From contig JAJVIK010000011.1 in the NCBI GenBank assembly GCA_022072055.1, positions 120,587 to 184,586 on the forward strand: 64,000 nucleotides of DNA, given 5' to 3'. A model generated the notes under the pieces. It searched no databases, was not told the origin of the DNA, and was given only the letters and a program-made list of their open reading frames with translations. The position numbers and the translations under genes are program-made. The DNA comes from a bacterium (lineage in GTDB: Bacteria > Hinthialibacterota > Hinthialibacteria > OLB16). The stretch's first letter is position 1. Each line of letters begins with the position of its first letter. Positions 40,559 to 47,965 of the stretch are shown piece after piece.

Positions 40559-42595
40559 TCAGAATCGAGGCGCCCACGCATCCGTCCTGAATGGCCCAGC
40601 CGGGAACCCCTCCGCGTTGATCAGATTCGCCGGGGGATTCGCCGACCAGGCATAGCGAACCGCGACCGGATCGGCGATCTCCTCGCTGCCGACCACCACC
40701 GAGTCCCCTTCGATCCGCGCCTCCGCCCACACAAAACGCCCGTCGCTTCCCGCAATCGCGAAACCGCGCGGAGGCCCGCCATCGGAGGTTCTCAGACAGC
40801 CGCCGATTGACTCAAAACGGATCCGAATCCCCTTCCCTTCCTTGCTCATGCCCTCGTAAAGGGGTCCCCACGCCACGATCTCCTCCCCGTAAGCCACCCG
40901 GCGCGCGGCGAAAGCGAGCCTGCGCCCCACTTCCTGCTTGTTGCGCGGGTGTCCGAGGAGCGGATCTCCAATATCAATCGTGACCGCCATGGCGGTGTTC
41001 GGGAGCGCGAGGGTCTTGGCTTGGGCCTCGCGCAGGCGGGACATCGAATCATCGATTGGGAGGTCATTGACCGGCCCCACGCTCGCGAGCTGAACATAGA
41101 GAAATGGGAATGCCCCCTGCCCCCAACGCGCGCGCCAGTCCCGGATCAGCGCGGGAAAGAGATCGGCATACTCCTCCGCGCGGCTGATATTCGATTCTCC
41201 CTGATACCAGATCACGCCCCGGATGCCGTACGGAATCATCGGAGCGACCATTGCGTTGAACAGCGCCGAAGGGGTGCGGTGGTTGCCCTCGAGAAGCGGC
41301 GGAGGGATGGGCTTCGGCGGGAGGGCCTTCAGATCCAACCCCGGCTTCAGTCGCCAACGGCCCGCGAGCGACACCGAAGCCCCTTGCGGATCCCCGGCCA
41401 CACGCACCCACAGGTCGGCCGCCGAGCCGCACAGTCCCCCCTTGTTTCCCACATCATACACCCGCACCGCCACCGTGTTGGCGCCGGATCGGACATGCTC
41501 GGCGGAGACTTCGTACACCCGTGGAGCGGTCCAACCGGCGGTCTTCTCGAACCGCCCCACCTCGCCCCCGTTGAAATAGGTTCGGTCCATGTCGTTGATG
41601 GTGCACAGCCCGAGCTCAAGAGGATGTCCCACCCAGCGGCTCGGGACAAAGATCTCCTTCCGAAACCACATCACGCCATCAAAGTCCGGGAACCCCGCGC
41701 TCTCCCAATACTCCGGCACGGTCATGGCGCTCCAGGCGTTGTCCTCCAGGTTCGGAGCCGCCCATGCGGGACGACCGCCCTCTTGGCCGCTGTCTCTCGA
41801 TTCGAGGAGCGCCTCCCATTCGGCGAGATGGCGATAATACTCCGGCGCGGCGGCGCGGGACTCCTCGATCTGTCTGGGGAGCGCTTCGATGATTTCCTTG
41901 TAGGCCGGCAGAAGGCCAAGAGCCTCCGCGCTGGTCCAGGCTTCCGCGGGGGAGGAGCCTTTGGAGGCGTTGATCAGACCGATGGGGACACCCAGGTGTT
42001 GTTGCACCTCTCTGCCGAAGAAATACCCAGCCGCTGAAAAGGTGAGGACATTCTCCGGCGAGCAGACCAGCCAACCCTCGGTGTCGAGGTCCGTCTGAGG
42101 CTCGAAACCCGCCGCTCGCGGGATGGTCAAGAGGCGGATCTCGGGGTAATTGGCGGATGCCACCTCCTGTTCGGCATTATAGACCGCATCCGGCCCGGGT
42201 CGGAGGTGCATCTCCATGTTGGACTGGCCCGCGCAGATCCATACATCCCCGATCAGGATGTCCCGCAGGTGAACGCTTCCCTGCCCCGCCACGGTCAGTT
42301 CGTGGGGTCCTCCGGCGGGCATCGGCGGAAAATCCACCCGCCATGCGCCATCAGCCGCCCCAACCGCGCTCCGTTCCGCTCCGCCAAGGGTCGCGGTCAC
42401 CTTCTCTCCAGGACACGCCCATCCCCACACCGGAATAACCCTGTCCCGCTGCAAAACCATGTGGTCGGAGAACATTCCGGAAAGACGGGGAGTTGACGAC
42501 AACGGGCGCTGCGCTTCACCCGCCGAGCTGCACACAAGCGAAGCGAGCAACAGGAGGAAGAGCCAAGGGTTCAAGACATGGCGGCCCGCTGGCAT
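40559..42595 (-). CDS. Sialate O-acetylesterase family protein, exported
   Basis: 678 aa with a signal peptide (LNPWLFLLLLASLVCSSAG). Order: N-terminal Ig-like strand region (LSGMFSDHMVLQRDRVIPVW and GPHELTVAG), the SGNH hydrolase core with the nucleophile Ser in ILIGDVWICAGQSNMEMHL, an inserted beta-sandwich with VMWFRKEIFVPSRW, then GIRGVIWYQGESNISRAEEY and the His-containing DIGDPLLGHPRNKQEVGRRL. Such enzymes remove acetyl groups from sialic acid or xylan-like sugars. A sialidase-like gene at 3036-4076 could feed it. The promoter at 42607-42635 is almost at the start codon, so translation may be leaderless. Confidence 0.88.
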   Translation of the reverse strand: MPAGRHVLNPWLFLLLLASLVCSSAGEAQRPLSSTPRLSGMFSDHMVLQRDRVIPVWGWACPGEKVTATLGGAERSAVGAADGAWRVDFPPMPAGGPHELTVAGQGSVHLRDILIGDVWICAGQSNMEMHLRPGPDAVYNAEQEVASANYPEIRLLTIPRAAGFEPQTDLDTEGWLVCSPENVLTFSAAGYFFGREVQQHLGVPIGLINASKGSSPAEAWTSAEALGLLPAYKEIIEALPRQIEESRAAAPEYYRHLAEWEALLESRDSGQEGGRPAWAAPNLEDNAWSAMTVPEYWESAGFPDFDGVMWFRKEIFVPSRWVGHPLELGLCTINDMDRTYFNGGEVGRFEKTAGWTAPRVYEVSAEHVRSGANTVAVRVYDVGNKGGLCGSAADLWVRVAGDPQGASVSLAGRWRLKPGLDLKALPPKPIPPPLLEGNHRTPSALFNAMVAPMIPYGIRGVIWYQGESNISRAEEYADLFPALIRDWRARWGQGAFPFLYVQLASVGPVNDLPIDDSMSRLREAQAKTLALPNTAMAVTIDIGDPLLGHPRNKQEVGRRLAFAARRVAYGEEIVAWGPLYEGMSKEGKGIRIRFESIGGCLRTSDGGPPRGFAIAGSDGRFVWAEARIEGDSVVVGSEEIADPVAVRYAWSANPPANLINAEGFPAGPFRTDAWAPRF

Positions 42596-42606
42596 GGCGA
42601 TAATCC

Positions 42607-42635
42607 ACGCTAAGTTTGGCGGGATGGGATGTCAA
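42607..42635 (-). promoter_or_regulatory. Candidate promoter for the sialate O-acetylesterase gene
   Basis: On the minus strand TTGACA (42635-42630, perfect), a 17-base spacer, and TAGCGT (42612-42607; 3 of 6). The expected start point is only about 5 bases before the ATG at 42595, so the mRNA would be nearly leaderless. Confidence 0.35.
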
Positions 42636-42691
42636 CGCCGCGCCGCGCGTGTTCAGCGGCTGTCCATCCCGCGCGCCCCGGAGCGACCCCG

Positions 42692-44038
42692 CTAGACCCC
42701 GCTGAGCTTCTCCCGGTGAGCCCAAACCTTCTCGAACGCCGCAATATATTGATCCACCAGTTCAGGCTGCTCGGAGGTGAAAAGCGGTAGAGTCAAAGCC
42801 CTGCGGTTCGCTTCATCACACCCCGGAACCGAACCTTCCGCGGGCAGAGTCGGCATGTGACGCCACCATTGGGCTTCCTTGAACACCGGGTGTGTGTGCA
42901 GCAGCGTCCAAGAGTACTCATTCGCCTCAACCCCTTCCGCTTTCAGAGCCTGAACGGCGGTGGATCGGGACATTCCCGCTTTCGCCTCATCAAAGAACAA
43001 CATGTTGCTGGAGTAGTAAGCCCGCTTCATGTCGGGTCGCGCATACTGTTCGCTGAGGCCAGGGAGCTGAATCAGGCGTTCGTTCAGACGGCGGACTTGC
43101 GAGGCGATGGCGTGGCTGCGAGCATCCAGGGTCTTGAGCTGGATCCTTGCCAGGATGGCTGAAACCGGATGGATGCGGAGCTTCGAACCGAGGGCGGTCC
43201 CCTGATACTTGCGATAAGGGCTGTCCTCAGGAAAGGTCTTGGGTAGATCGTAGTTTCCGTATGTCGTGGCCAGTTCAAAGTCCTCTTGTGACTTGTACAT
43301 CCCGACCCCGCCTTCGATGGAGGGAAGCGGCTTGGTGGACTGCATGCTGAACCCCGCCATCCGACCCCACTTCCCGACCAGCTTGCCCTGGACCCTCGCG
43401 CCATGCGCGTGGCTGGCATCCTCGACCACCTCCAGTCCGTGCTCCTTGGCGAAGGTCTCGATGTCGTCCATGTCGCAGGGCAGTCCCCACCAGTGCACCG
43501 GCATGATCGCTCGGGTCTTGCCGGACAGACGCCGTTTGCAGTCCTCCACATCGATATTCATCGTGCGCGGGTTCACATCCACGAAAACCGGAACCAGATC
43601 GAAGAACCGCATCGGCACGACTGGAAACCAGGTGCTGTAATCGGCCACGAGGACTTCACTCCGCGCCGGCAATTGGAGGGTAAACAGCATCGAGGTGAGC
43701 GCGCTGGTTCCGTTGCAGTGCGCCTTGGCGTGGGGACAGTCATGGTAGGCCTTCCAGGCCTCCTCGAATTGGGCGACCGGCTCGTAGTTGGGGTTGCGGA
43801 TCAATTCGGAGACCGCCTGGACCTCCTCCTCCCCGTAGAGGGGCCACTTGGTCGGGTTTTCCGGTTGTGCCGTCACCGCCTTCGGGCCGCCGTTAAGGGC
43901 CAATGTCTCCAACTTATCAGGGGCAGCTGACTGGCTCCTTTGGGGGGATCCCGCCATGTAAAGGCTGGCCCCCACCGCCCCCATCGTTCCGATAAACCGC
44001 CGCCGCGTGGTGTGGAACCCTCTCTCCTCTGTCTGCAT
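42692..44038 (-). CDS. Tat-exported DegT/DnrJ/EryC1/StrS-type PLP aminotransferase
   Basis: 448 aa from ATG 44038, with GGGAGG five bases before it. The N-terminus is TTRRRFIGTMGAVGASLYM, a twin-arginine signal peptide. The rest is a full fold-type I aminotransferase: ETLALNGGPKAV, CPHAKAHCNGTSALTSML, VLVADYSTWFPVVPMRFF, FVDVNPRTMNIDVEDC, VVEDASHAHGARVQGK (PLP-binding Asp) and FSMQSTKPLPSIEGGVGMY (Schiff-base Lys). These enzymes usually aminate nucleotide sugars in the cytoplasm, so export is unexpected. It is preceded by a perfect inverted repeat at 44057-44084. It may be a transaminase that became an exported protein of unknown role. Confidence 0.87.
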   Translation of the reverse strand: MQTEERGFHTTRRRFIGTMGAVGASLYMAGSPQRSQSAAPDKLETLALNGGPKAVTAQPENPTKWPLYGEEEVQAVSELIRNPNYEPVAQFEEAWKAYHDCPHAKAHCNGTSALTSMLFTLQLPARSEVLVADYSTWFPVVPMRFFDLVPVFVDVNPRTMNIDVEDCKRRLSGKTRAIMPVHWWGLPCDMDDIETFAKEHGLEVVEDASHAHGARVQGKLVGKWGRMAGFSMQSTKPLPSIEGGVGMYKSQEDFELATTYGNYDLPKTFPEDSPYRKYQGTALGSKLRIHPVSAILARIQLKTLDARSHAIASQVRRLNERLIQLPGLSEQYARPDMKRAYYSSNMLFFDEAKAGMSRSTAVQALKAEGVEANEYSWTLLHTHPVFKEAQWWRHMPTLPAEGSVPGCDEANRRALTLPLFTSEQPELVDQYIAAFEKVWAHREKLSGV

Positions 44039-44056
44039 GGCGCCCTCCCGATGATT

Positions 44057-44084
44057 CCATAGACGTACGTCGTTACGTCTATGG
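44057..44084. promoter_or_regulatory. Perfect 11-bp inverted repeat just upstream of the aminotransferase start
   Basis: CCATAGACGTA (44057-44067) and TACGTCTATGG (44074-44084) are perfect reverse complements with a 6-base spacer, ending 19 bases before the ATG. This is a plausible operator for a dimeric repressor or a hairpin over the ribosome site. The AT/CG-mixed dyad stands out from the GC-rich surroundings. I see no regulator gene beside it. Confidence 0.5.
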
Positions 44085-44285
44085 GCCATCATCTTCCTTC
44101 GCAGTCCCCAATTCAATGATCAGCGCCGCCGGACAAGGAATCCGCCTGATGCTCAATCTGGAGAAAGACCTAGTTGCCGTTGGAAAAAAGGAGGACCTTC
44201 TCCCCCGCGGCCACAGCGACGGGGGGTGTCTCCTCGAGACTGGGGGAAGGGTTGGTCTACAGCAGGGGCCCTCCCAGGGGGCGGG

Positions 44286-44720
44286 TTACCTTCTGCCGAG
44301 GGTCTTTTTCAGAATTCGTCCCGCCTTCCCGGTATCAGCTGGGTTGTCGAAGGCAATGTAAACCACACTCCGCTTGCCCAGGGCCGCCGCCGAGATTCCT
44401 CTGAGGTTGATTCCCGCCTCCCCAAGGGCAAGCGTGATCGCGGAACACAGGCCGGAACGGTCGGGTCCTTCCACGCGCAGCGAGCGGAGACTCTTGGAGA
44501 CCCTGAGGTCCGCCTTTTTGGCCGCATTCACCTGCTTCGCTCCCTTGATCGGGGCCACGAACACCACTCCCGTGCCGGGCTTGTCCGGCGCTTTCCGGCC
44601 AATCAGGAACTCCAAGTTGGCTCCCGCCTCCGCGAGAGGCTTGAGTTTTTCCGACAAACCACCCGGGCGATCTTCGATTGTTCCCACCCAAACATCGACT
44701 GTGCTGATGCTGTAGGCCAT
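44286..44720 (-). CDS. Tandem ACT-domain protein
   Basis: 144 aa from ATG 44720, with AAAGGAG eight bases upstream. Residues 5-68 (STVDVWVGTIEDRPGGLSEK, then GANLEFLIGRKAPDKPGTG) and 77-140 (LRSLRVEGPDRSGLCSAITL, then GINLRGISAAALGKRSVVYI) each have the beta-alpha-beta ACT pattern. ACT pairs bind amino acids or act as sensors, and stand-alone versions are known regulators. No catalytic domain is fused. It lies downstream of the small Thr-Pro protein, with a 154-base gap. Its ligand is unknown. Confidence 0.78.
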   Translation of the reverse strand: MAYSISTVDVWVGTIEDRPGGLSEKLKPLAEAGANLEFLIGRKAPDKPGTGVVFVAPIKGAKQVNAAKKADLRVSKSLRSLRVEGPDRSGLCSAITLALGEAGINLRGISAAALGKRSVVYIAFDNPADTGKAGRILKKTLGRR

Positions 44721-44874
44721 GGTGACGACTCCTTTGGGGATTTGCGCAATCCGCGGAAAGATCTCTCGCGACGATCCGACGAGCCTCCGACGACGGGAAT
44801 TATTCTCTCTCCGGCGTGGGTTTGGAAGAGTGCAATCTTCGAGCAGGGAACGAATGTGATAGCCCACGGCAGGA

Positions 44875-45507
44875 TTACGGCACGATCCTCCACTTCACAG
44901 AGAAAACTCTCAGATCTAAATCGTCAGTGACTCCATCGCAGTTGAGGTCATACAGACTTGTTCCCTCTCGAACGGAGGTCAACAGAGCAATCAGATCCTC
45001 CGCATCGACGATTCCGTCTTCGTTCAGATCATACGATCGATCCGTGACCAAGCAGCTTTCGGTGGGAGTGAGCGTTAGAGATGTCCCCGTCGGAGTGAGC
45101 GTTGGAGTGGATATCATCGGTTGGGTATCGGTTGGACTGGGTGTGGCAAACAGACCGGTTGGAGTCAGAGAAAGCGTGACAGTGGGTATCATCTCGGTTG
45201 GGGTTTCAGTTGAAGAAGGAGAAAAGGTGGGAGTGGGAGGCTCCTCCAGAACGGCAATGGGGTCAAGCAGGCCGATGTACGCGGTGACGCCGACCCCATT
45301 GTGAGTATCCACACTCGGGCCAAAGGTTCCAGTCAGATGGACACTGGATCCAGATCCATCCGTCTGAGCGCTGCCGGCCCATCCTTCCGCCGACTCCGAA
45401 ACCCAGGCAACCCCACTCCCGTTGGTGGACGGAGCAAAGGCCAGACCAGGGATACCGGACCATGCTCCAAAGGCGAACGCCACCACCATCGTTTGAATCG
45501 TCCTCAT
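44875..45507 (-). CDS. Small exported protein with Thr-Pro linker and dockerin-like C-terminal module
   Basis: 210 aa. A signal peptide (QTMVVAFAFGAWSGIPGLAF), a short Ser/Gly-rich globular part (residues 26-88), a Thr/Pro/Ser linker (about 90-155, with repeats such as PTPTFSPSSTETPTE), and a C-terminal module of two calcium-loop-like segments: YDLNEDGIVDAEDLIALL and YDLNCDGVTDDLDL, ending VFSVKWRIVP. The same linker-plus-module plan ends the 1499-residue FG-GAP protein at 21678-26177. Likely a secreted surface protein; the module may serve for anchoring or sorting. Confidence 0.75.
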   Translation of the reverse strand: MRTIQTMVVAFAFGAWSGIPGLAFAPSTNGSGVAWVSESAEGWAGSAQTDGSGSSVHLTGTFGPSVDTHNGVGVTAYIGLLDPIAVLEEPPTPTFSPSSTETPTEMIPTVTLSLTPTGLFATPSPTDTQPMISTPTLTPTGTSLTLTPTESCLVTDRSYDLNEDGIVDAEDLIALLTSVREGTSLYDLNCDGVTDDLDLRVFSVKWRIVP

Positions 45508-45598
45508 GGTTCGCTCCTCCTGAATGGGAAGTCAGGTTTCCACGTTCATCCTTCCGCTTGAGTATCCAACGTCAACCATGCAGACAGGTGATCAACGA

Positions 45599-47458
45599 CT
45601 ATTCTCCTTGGACCGTCGCCGAGACCAACTTCTCCACCTGAGTGAGGCGCGCCTCCAGTTTTTCGAGCCGTTGTCTGAGCTCCGTGTTCTCCCTCCGCAA
45701 TTCCTCGATTGGGTACGGCGCTTTCAGAGTGGATGTAGTCGAACCGATAGCGACCCAATTGCTTGCTCCAGCTGGCAATCGCATCCCCTCGGACGGGGCG
45801 CCGCTCCCATCGATAGCGGTGATGAACCAGAATCCGCCCGTGGCGCGAGCTATGAATTGGTTGTCCCCCCAGGCATAGATGTCCTTTTCGTTGCTGTCTC
45901 CCCAAACAAAAGAGCCGGCTCCGAGCGCCTTGGCTTGACGACCTGCGGCAAAGCTATAGTCACCCGAGGCTGAGTTAAACCGCCCACCGGGAGTCGCACT
46001 CGATTCACCGCTAGCTTCATTGAGATAGCCGCCGCCGACAACAGAAAAACGACCGCGTGCGTTATTCTTGAATCCGCCGACAGTTGCCGCGAAATCACCG
46101 CCGGCTACATTCTGTTCTCCCCCGCCGACAAAGGCAACGGTACCGCTTGCTTCATTGCCGGCACCGCCTGCGACAAGGGCAAAGCGACCGCTTGCATTGT
46201 TGCCATACCCGCCAGCCACCGTAGCCCAATCATTGTTGGCTTCGTTGTCACTGCCGCCACCGACAGTCGTCCAGGGACCACTTGCCTCATTGCTCTCCCC
46301 ACCGGCAATAGTGGCATGTGTAGCGGTGGCTCGATTGAGTTGTCCGCCGCCGATAGCGGCCAAGCCACCACCCGCGATGTTGAACAACCCGCCGGCAACG
46401 GTAGCGAGTCCGCCGCTGGCTTTGTTGAGTTGTCCGCCGCCGACCGTCGCCCCATTACCCGCCTCGTTTTCAATCCCGCCGGCAACAGTAGCATATTCAC
46501 TACTGGCCTGATTGAGTTGCCCGCCGCCGACCGTCGAAAGTAACCCGAGGGTCTGGTTTCCCGCCCCACCACCGATGGTCGCGCCCCCTCCGCTGACCAC
46601 ATTCCCTTGACCGCCACTCACCGTGTCGGCTTCGTTAGTCGCCACGTTGGCATCCCCGCCACCGACGGTTCCCAGGTTACTTAAAGCTTGATTGCTTTGG
46701 CCACCGCCTACCGTCGAATACTGCCCATGGGCTTTGTTGTTTCTGCCGCCACCAACGGTTCCGTAGTTCATGGAAACCTCGTTCGGAGCCACTGAAGTAC
46801 CTCCTCCCGCAATGGTTCCGCCCTCGACAGACGCTCCAATCGTGTTGGCCTCGTGGCCGCCCACCAGGTTGGGACTTGTCATGTTCGGAATCAGCAACAA
46901 GCCACGCTGGTTGTTCGCCCGCAGCTCCAACGGTTCATCGTTGGTGGTTCCCAAAAAGTCCCCTGCGACGGCCGCGTTTCCTGCCAGACTCCAGCCCTCC
47001 CCGCCCGATCCGCTCTGGACAAAAGCGCTGGCCGGAAGCCCGCCCAACAGTTCCGAGTTCGCCGCCGCCCGCGCGAAGGGCACACTGTGGAACCGGACGC
47101 GATGGGGGAAAAACTCGGCTTCCTCAATACCATTGTGGTCCGTGTCCACTCCCAAATCATACCAAGCCTGTGCGGGGGGGACAAAGACATCCCCCAGCGA
47201 CAGTTCGAGTGTGAAACGACCGGAGTCCGAAAGGACCATGGGATTCAGCATATTCGCGAGCAGGCTCCCGCCGACCGAGGCGTCCCAGATGCGGACTGCG
47301 CACGAGTACGTCCCTGTCAGAGGCCCGCCTCCCGGCGCTTCTAGCGTGCCCTGGATGGTGATCGTGTCGGGGACGGCGGCCCAAAGAACCTGAACGGGTA
47401 ACGAGAGTGTAAGTAGAGCGAACGGAAAAAACTTGGCAACCGAGAGTGGCTTGGACAC
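45599..47458 (-). CDS. Exported YadA-head-like repeat protein with coiled-coil C-terminus
   Basis: 619 aa from GTG 47458, nine bases after GGAGG. A signal peptide (FFPFALLTLSLPVQVLWAAV) is followed by a domain starting PDTITIQGTLEAPGGGPLTG (residues 30-165). Then come about 19 short repeats of the form TVGGGQxNxASG..A, spanning roughly residues 230-510, the left-handed beta-roll of trimeric autotransporter heads. The C-terminus reads EELRRENTELRQRLEKLEAR, a coiled coil of three heptads, and ends without a YadA-type membrane anchor. A trimeric, calcium-free surface fibre is likely; attachment to the cell is unclear. Confidence 0.82.
   Translation of the reverse strand: MSKPLSVAKFFPFALLTLSLPVQVLWAAVPDTITIQGTLEAPGGGPLTGTYSCAVRIWDASVGGSLLANMLNPMVLSDSGRFTLELSLGDVFVPPAQAWYDLGVDTDHNGIEEAEFFPHRVRFHSVPFARAAANSELLGGLPASAFVQSGSGGEGWSLAGNAAVAGDFLGTTNDEPLELRANNQRGLLLIPNMTSPNLVGGHEANTIGASVEGGTIAGGGTSVAPNEVSMNYGTVGGGRNNKAHGQYSTVGGGQSNQALSNLGTVGGGDANVATNEADTVSGGQGNVVSGGGATIGGGAGNQTLGLLSTVGGGQLNQASSEYATVAGGIENEAGNGATVGGGQLNKASGGLATVAGGLFNIAGGGLAAIGGGQLNRATATHATIAGGESNEASGPWTTVGGGSDNEANNDWATVAGGYGNNASGRFALVAGGAGNEASGTVAFVGGGEQNVAGGDFAATVGGFKNNARGRFSVVGGGYLNEASGESSATPGGRFNSASGDYSFAAGRQAKALGAGSFVWGDSNEKDIYAWGDNQFIARATGGFWFITAIDGSGAPSEGMRLPAGASNWVAIGSTTSTLKAPYPIEELRRENTELRQRLEKLEARLTQVEKLVSATVQGE
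45930..46770 (-). repeat. About 19 tandem ~48-bp repeats coding for YadA-head-type units
   Basis: Each unit codes for about 15-17 residues with core T-V/I-x-G-G-x-x-N. The variant residues alternate GGG and AGG. Length is near 48 bp, with a few units of 42-51 bp. Probably changes copy number by slippage. Confidence 0.75.
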
Positions 47459-47620
47459 GAGACACGCCCTCCTTTGTGTGGACACGATTCGAGCGGTTGG
47501 AGAGAAGCCCCCTTGAAGGAGGCGTTCGTTCGCACGGAAGGGCGGGTGTTCTTGGGTCGAAATCCTTTGCCCCGATGTGGGCGGGAGCGACACTGAATCT
47601 GAGATTATGGACCAAATGGG

Positions 47621-47649
47621 ATTATAGAGGAATCCATTCGCCAAATCCA
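47621..47649 (-). promoter_or_regulatory. Candidate promoter for the head-repeat protein gene
   Basis: On the minus strand a perfect TATAAT (47626-47621), a 17-base spacer, and TGGATT (47649-47644; 3 of 6 to TTGACA). The start near 47613 leaves a leader of about 155 bases. Confidence 0.45.
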
Positions 47650-47861
47650 CAAATCTCCCACAGGGGCTGTCCTCAGACAGGCCAAGGTGATATTCCAGAT
47701 AGCAGCAATGTGACCTCGTCCAGCGTCCATTCCGCTGTGTGCCGCGGCAAGGCTCGTGTTGCGGCCATCCGGAGCCTCCGCAAAGATGGGTGCGAGGGCT
47801 CCCTCCTCCTCACCAGTCTGTTTCAAGATGGCTCAGGTCTTTTTTTCTCCTTTCTTTCTCT

Positions 47862-47891
47862 TTGACACACCCACCCCCCCGGTGGTAATCT
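47862..47891 (+). promoter_or_regulatory. Candidate promoter for the DUF1549-DUF1501 operon
   Basis: TTGACA at 47862-47867 (perfect), an 18-base spacer, then TAATCT at 47886-47891 (3 of 6). It sits 75 bases before the ATG and follows a pyrimidine-rich stretch. Confidence 0.4.
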
Positions 47892-47965
47892 GGACTCGCC
47901 TTTCCGGAAAAGGGCGAGGTTTGGACGCCCGCACGGAGGGAAAGTTTTGCGCGCGGGGAGAACCC

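Larger units (their letters stand above)
47459..47965. other. 507-base divergent regulatory region without a gene
   Basis: Lies between the start of the minus-strand head-repeat gene and the plus-strand DUF1549 gene. It contains one candidate promoter for each side (47621-47649 minus, 47862-47891 plus) and a pyrimidine tract of T and C at about 47838-47861. I see no RNA gene and no coding frame with family features; the in-frame upstream extensions of both genes have no homology-like content. Confidence 0.5.

Noticed and set aside
44186-44205. GGAG..CTCC with six T on the minus strand after the tandem-ACT gene
   Set aside because: The stem is only 4-5 bp; too weak to call a terminator.
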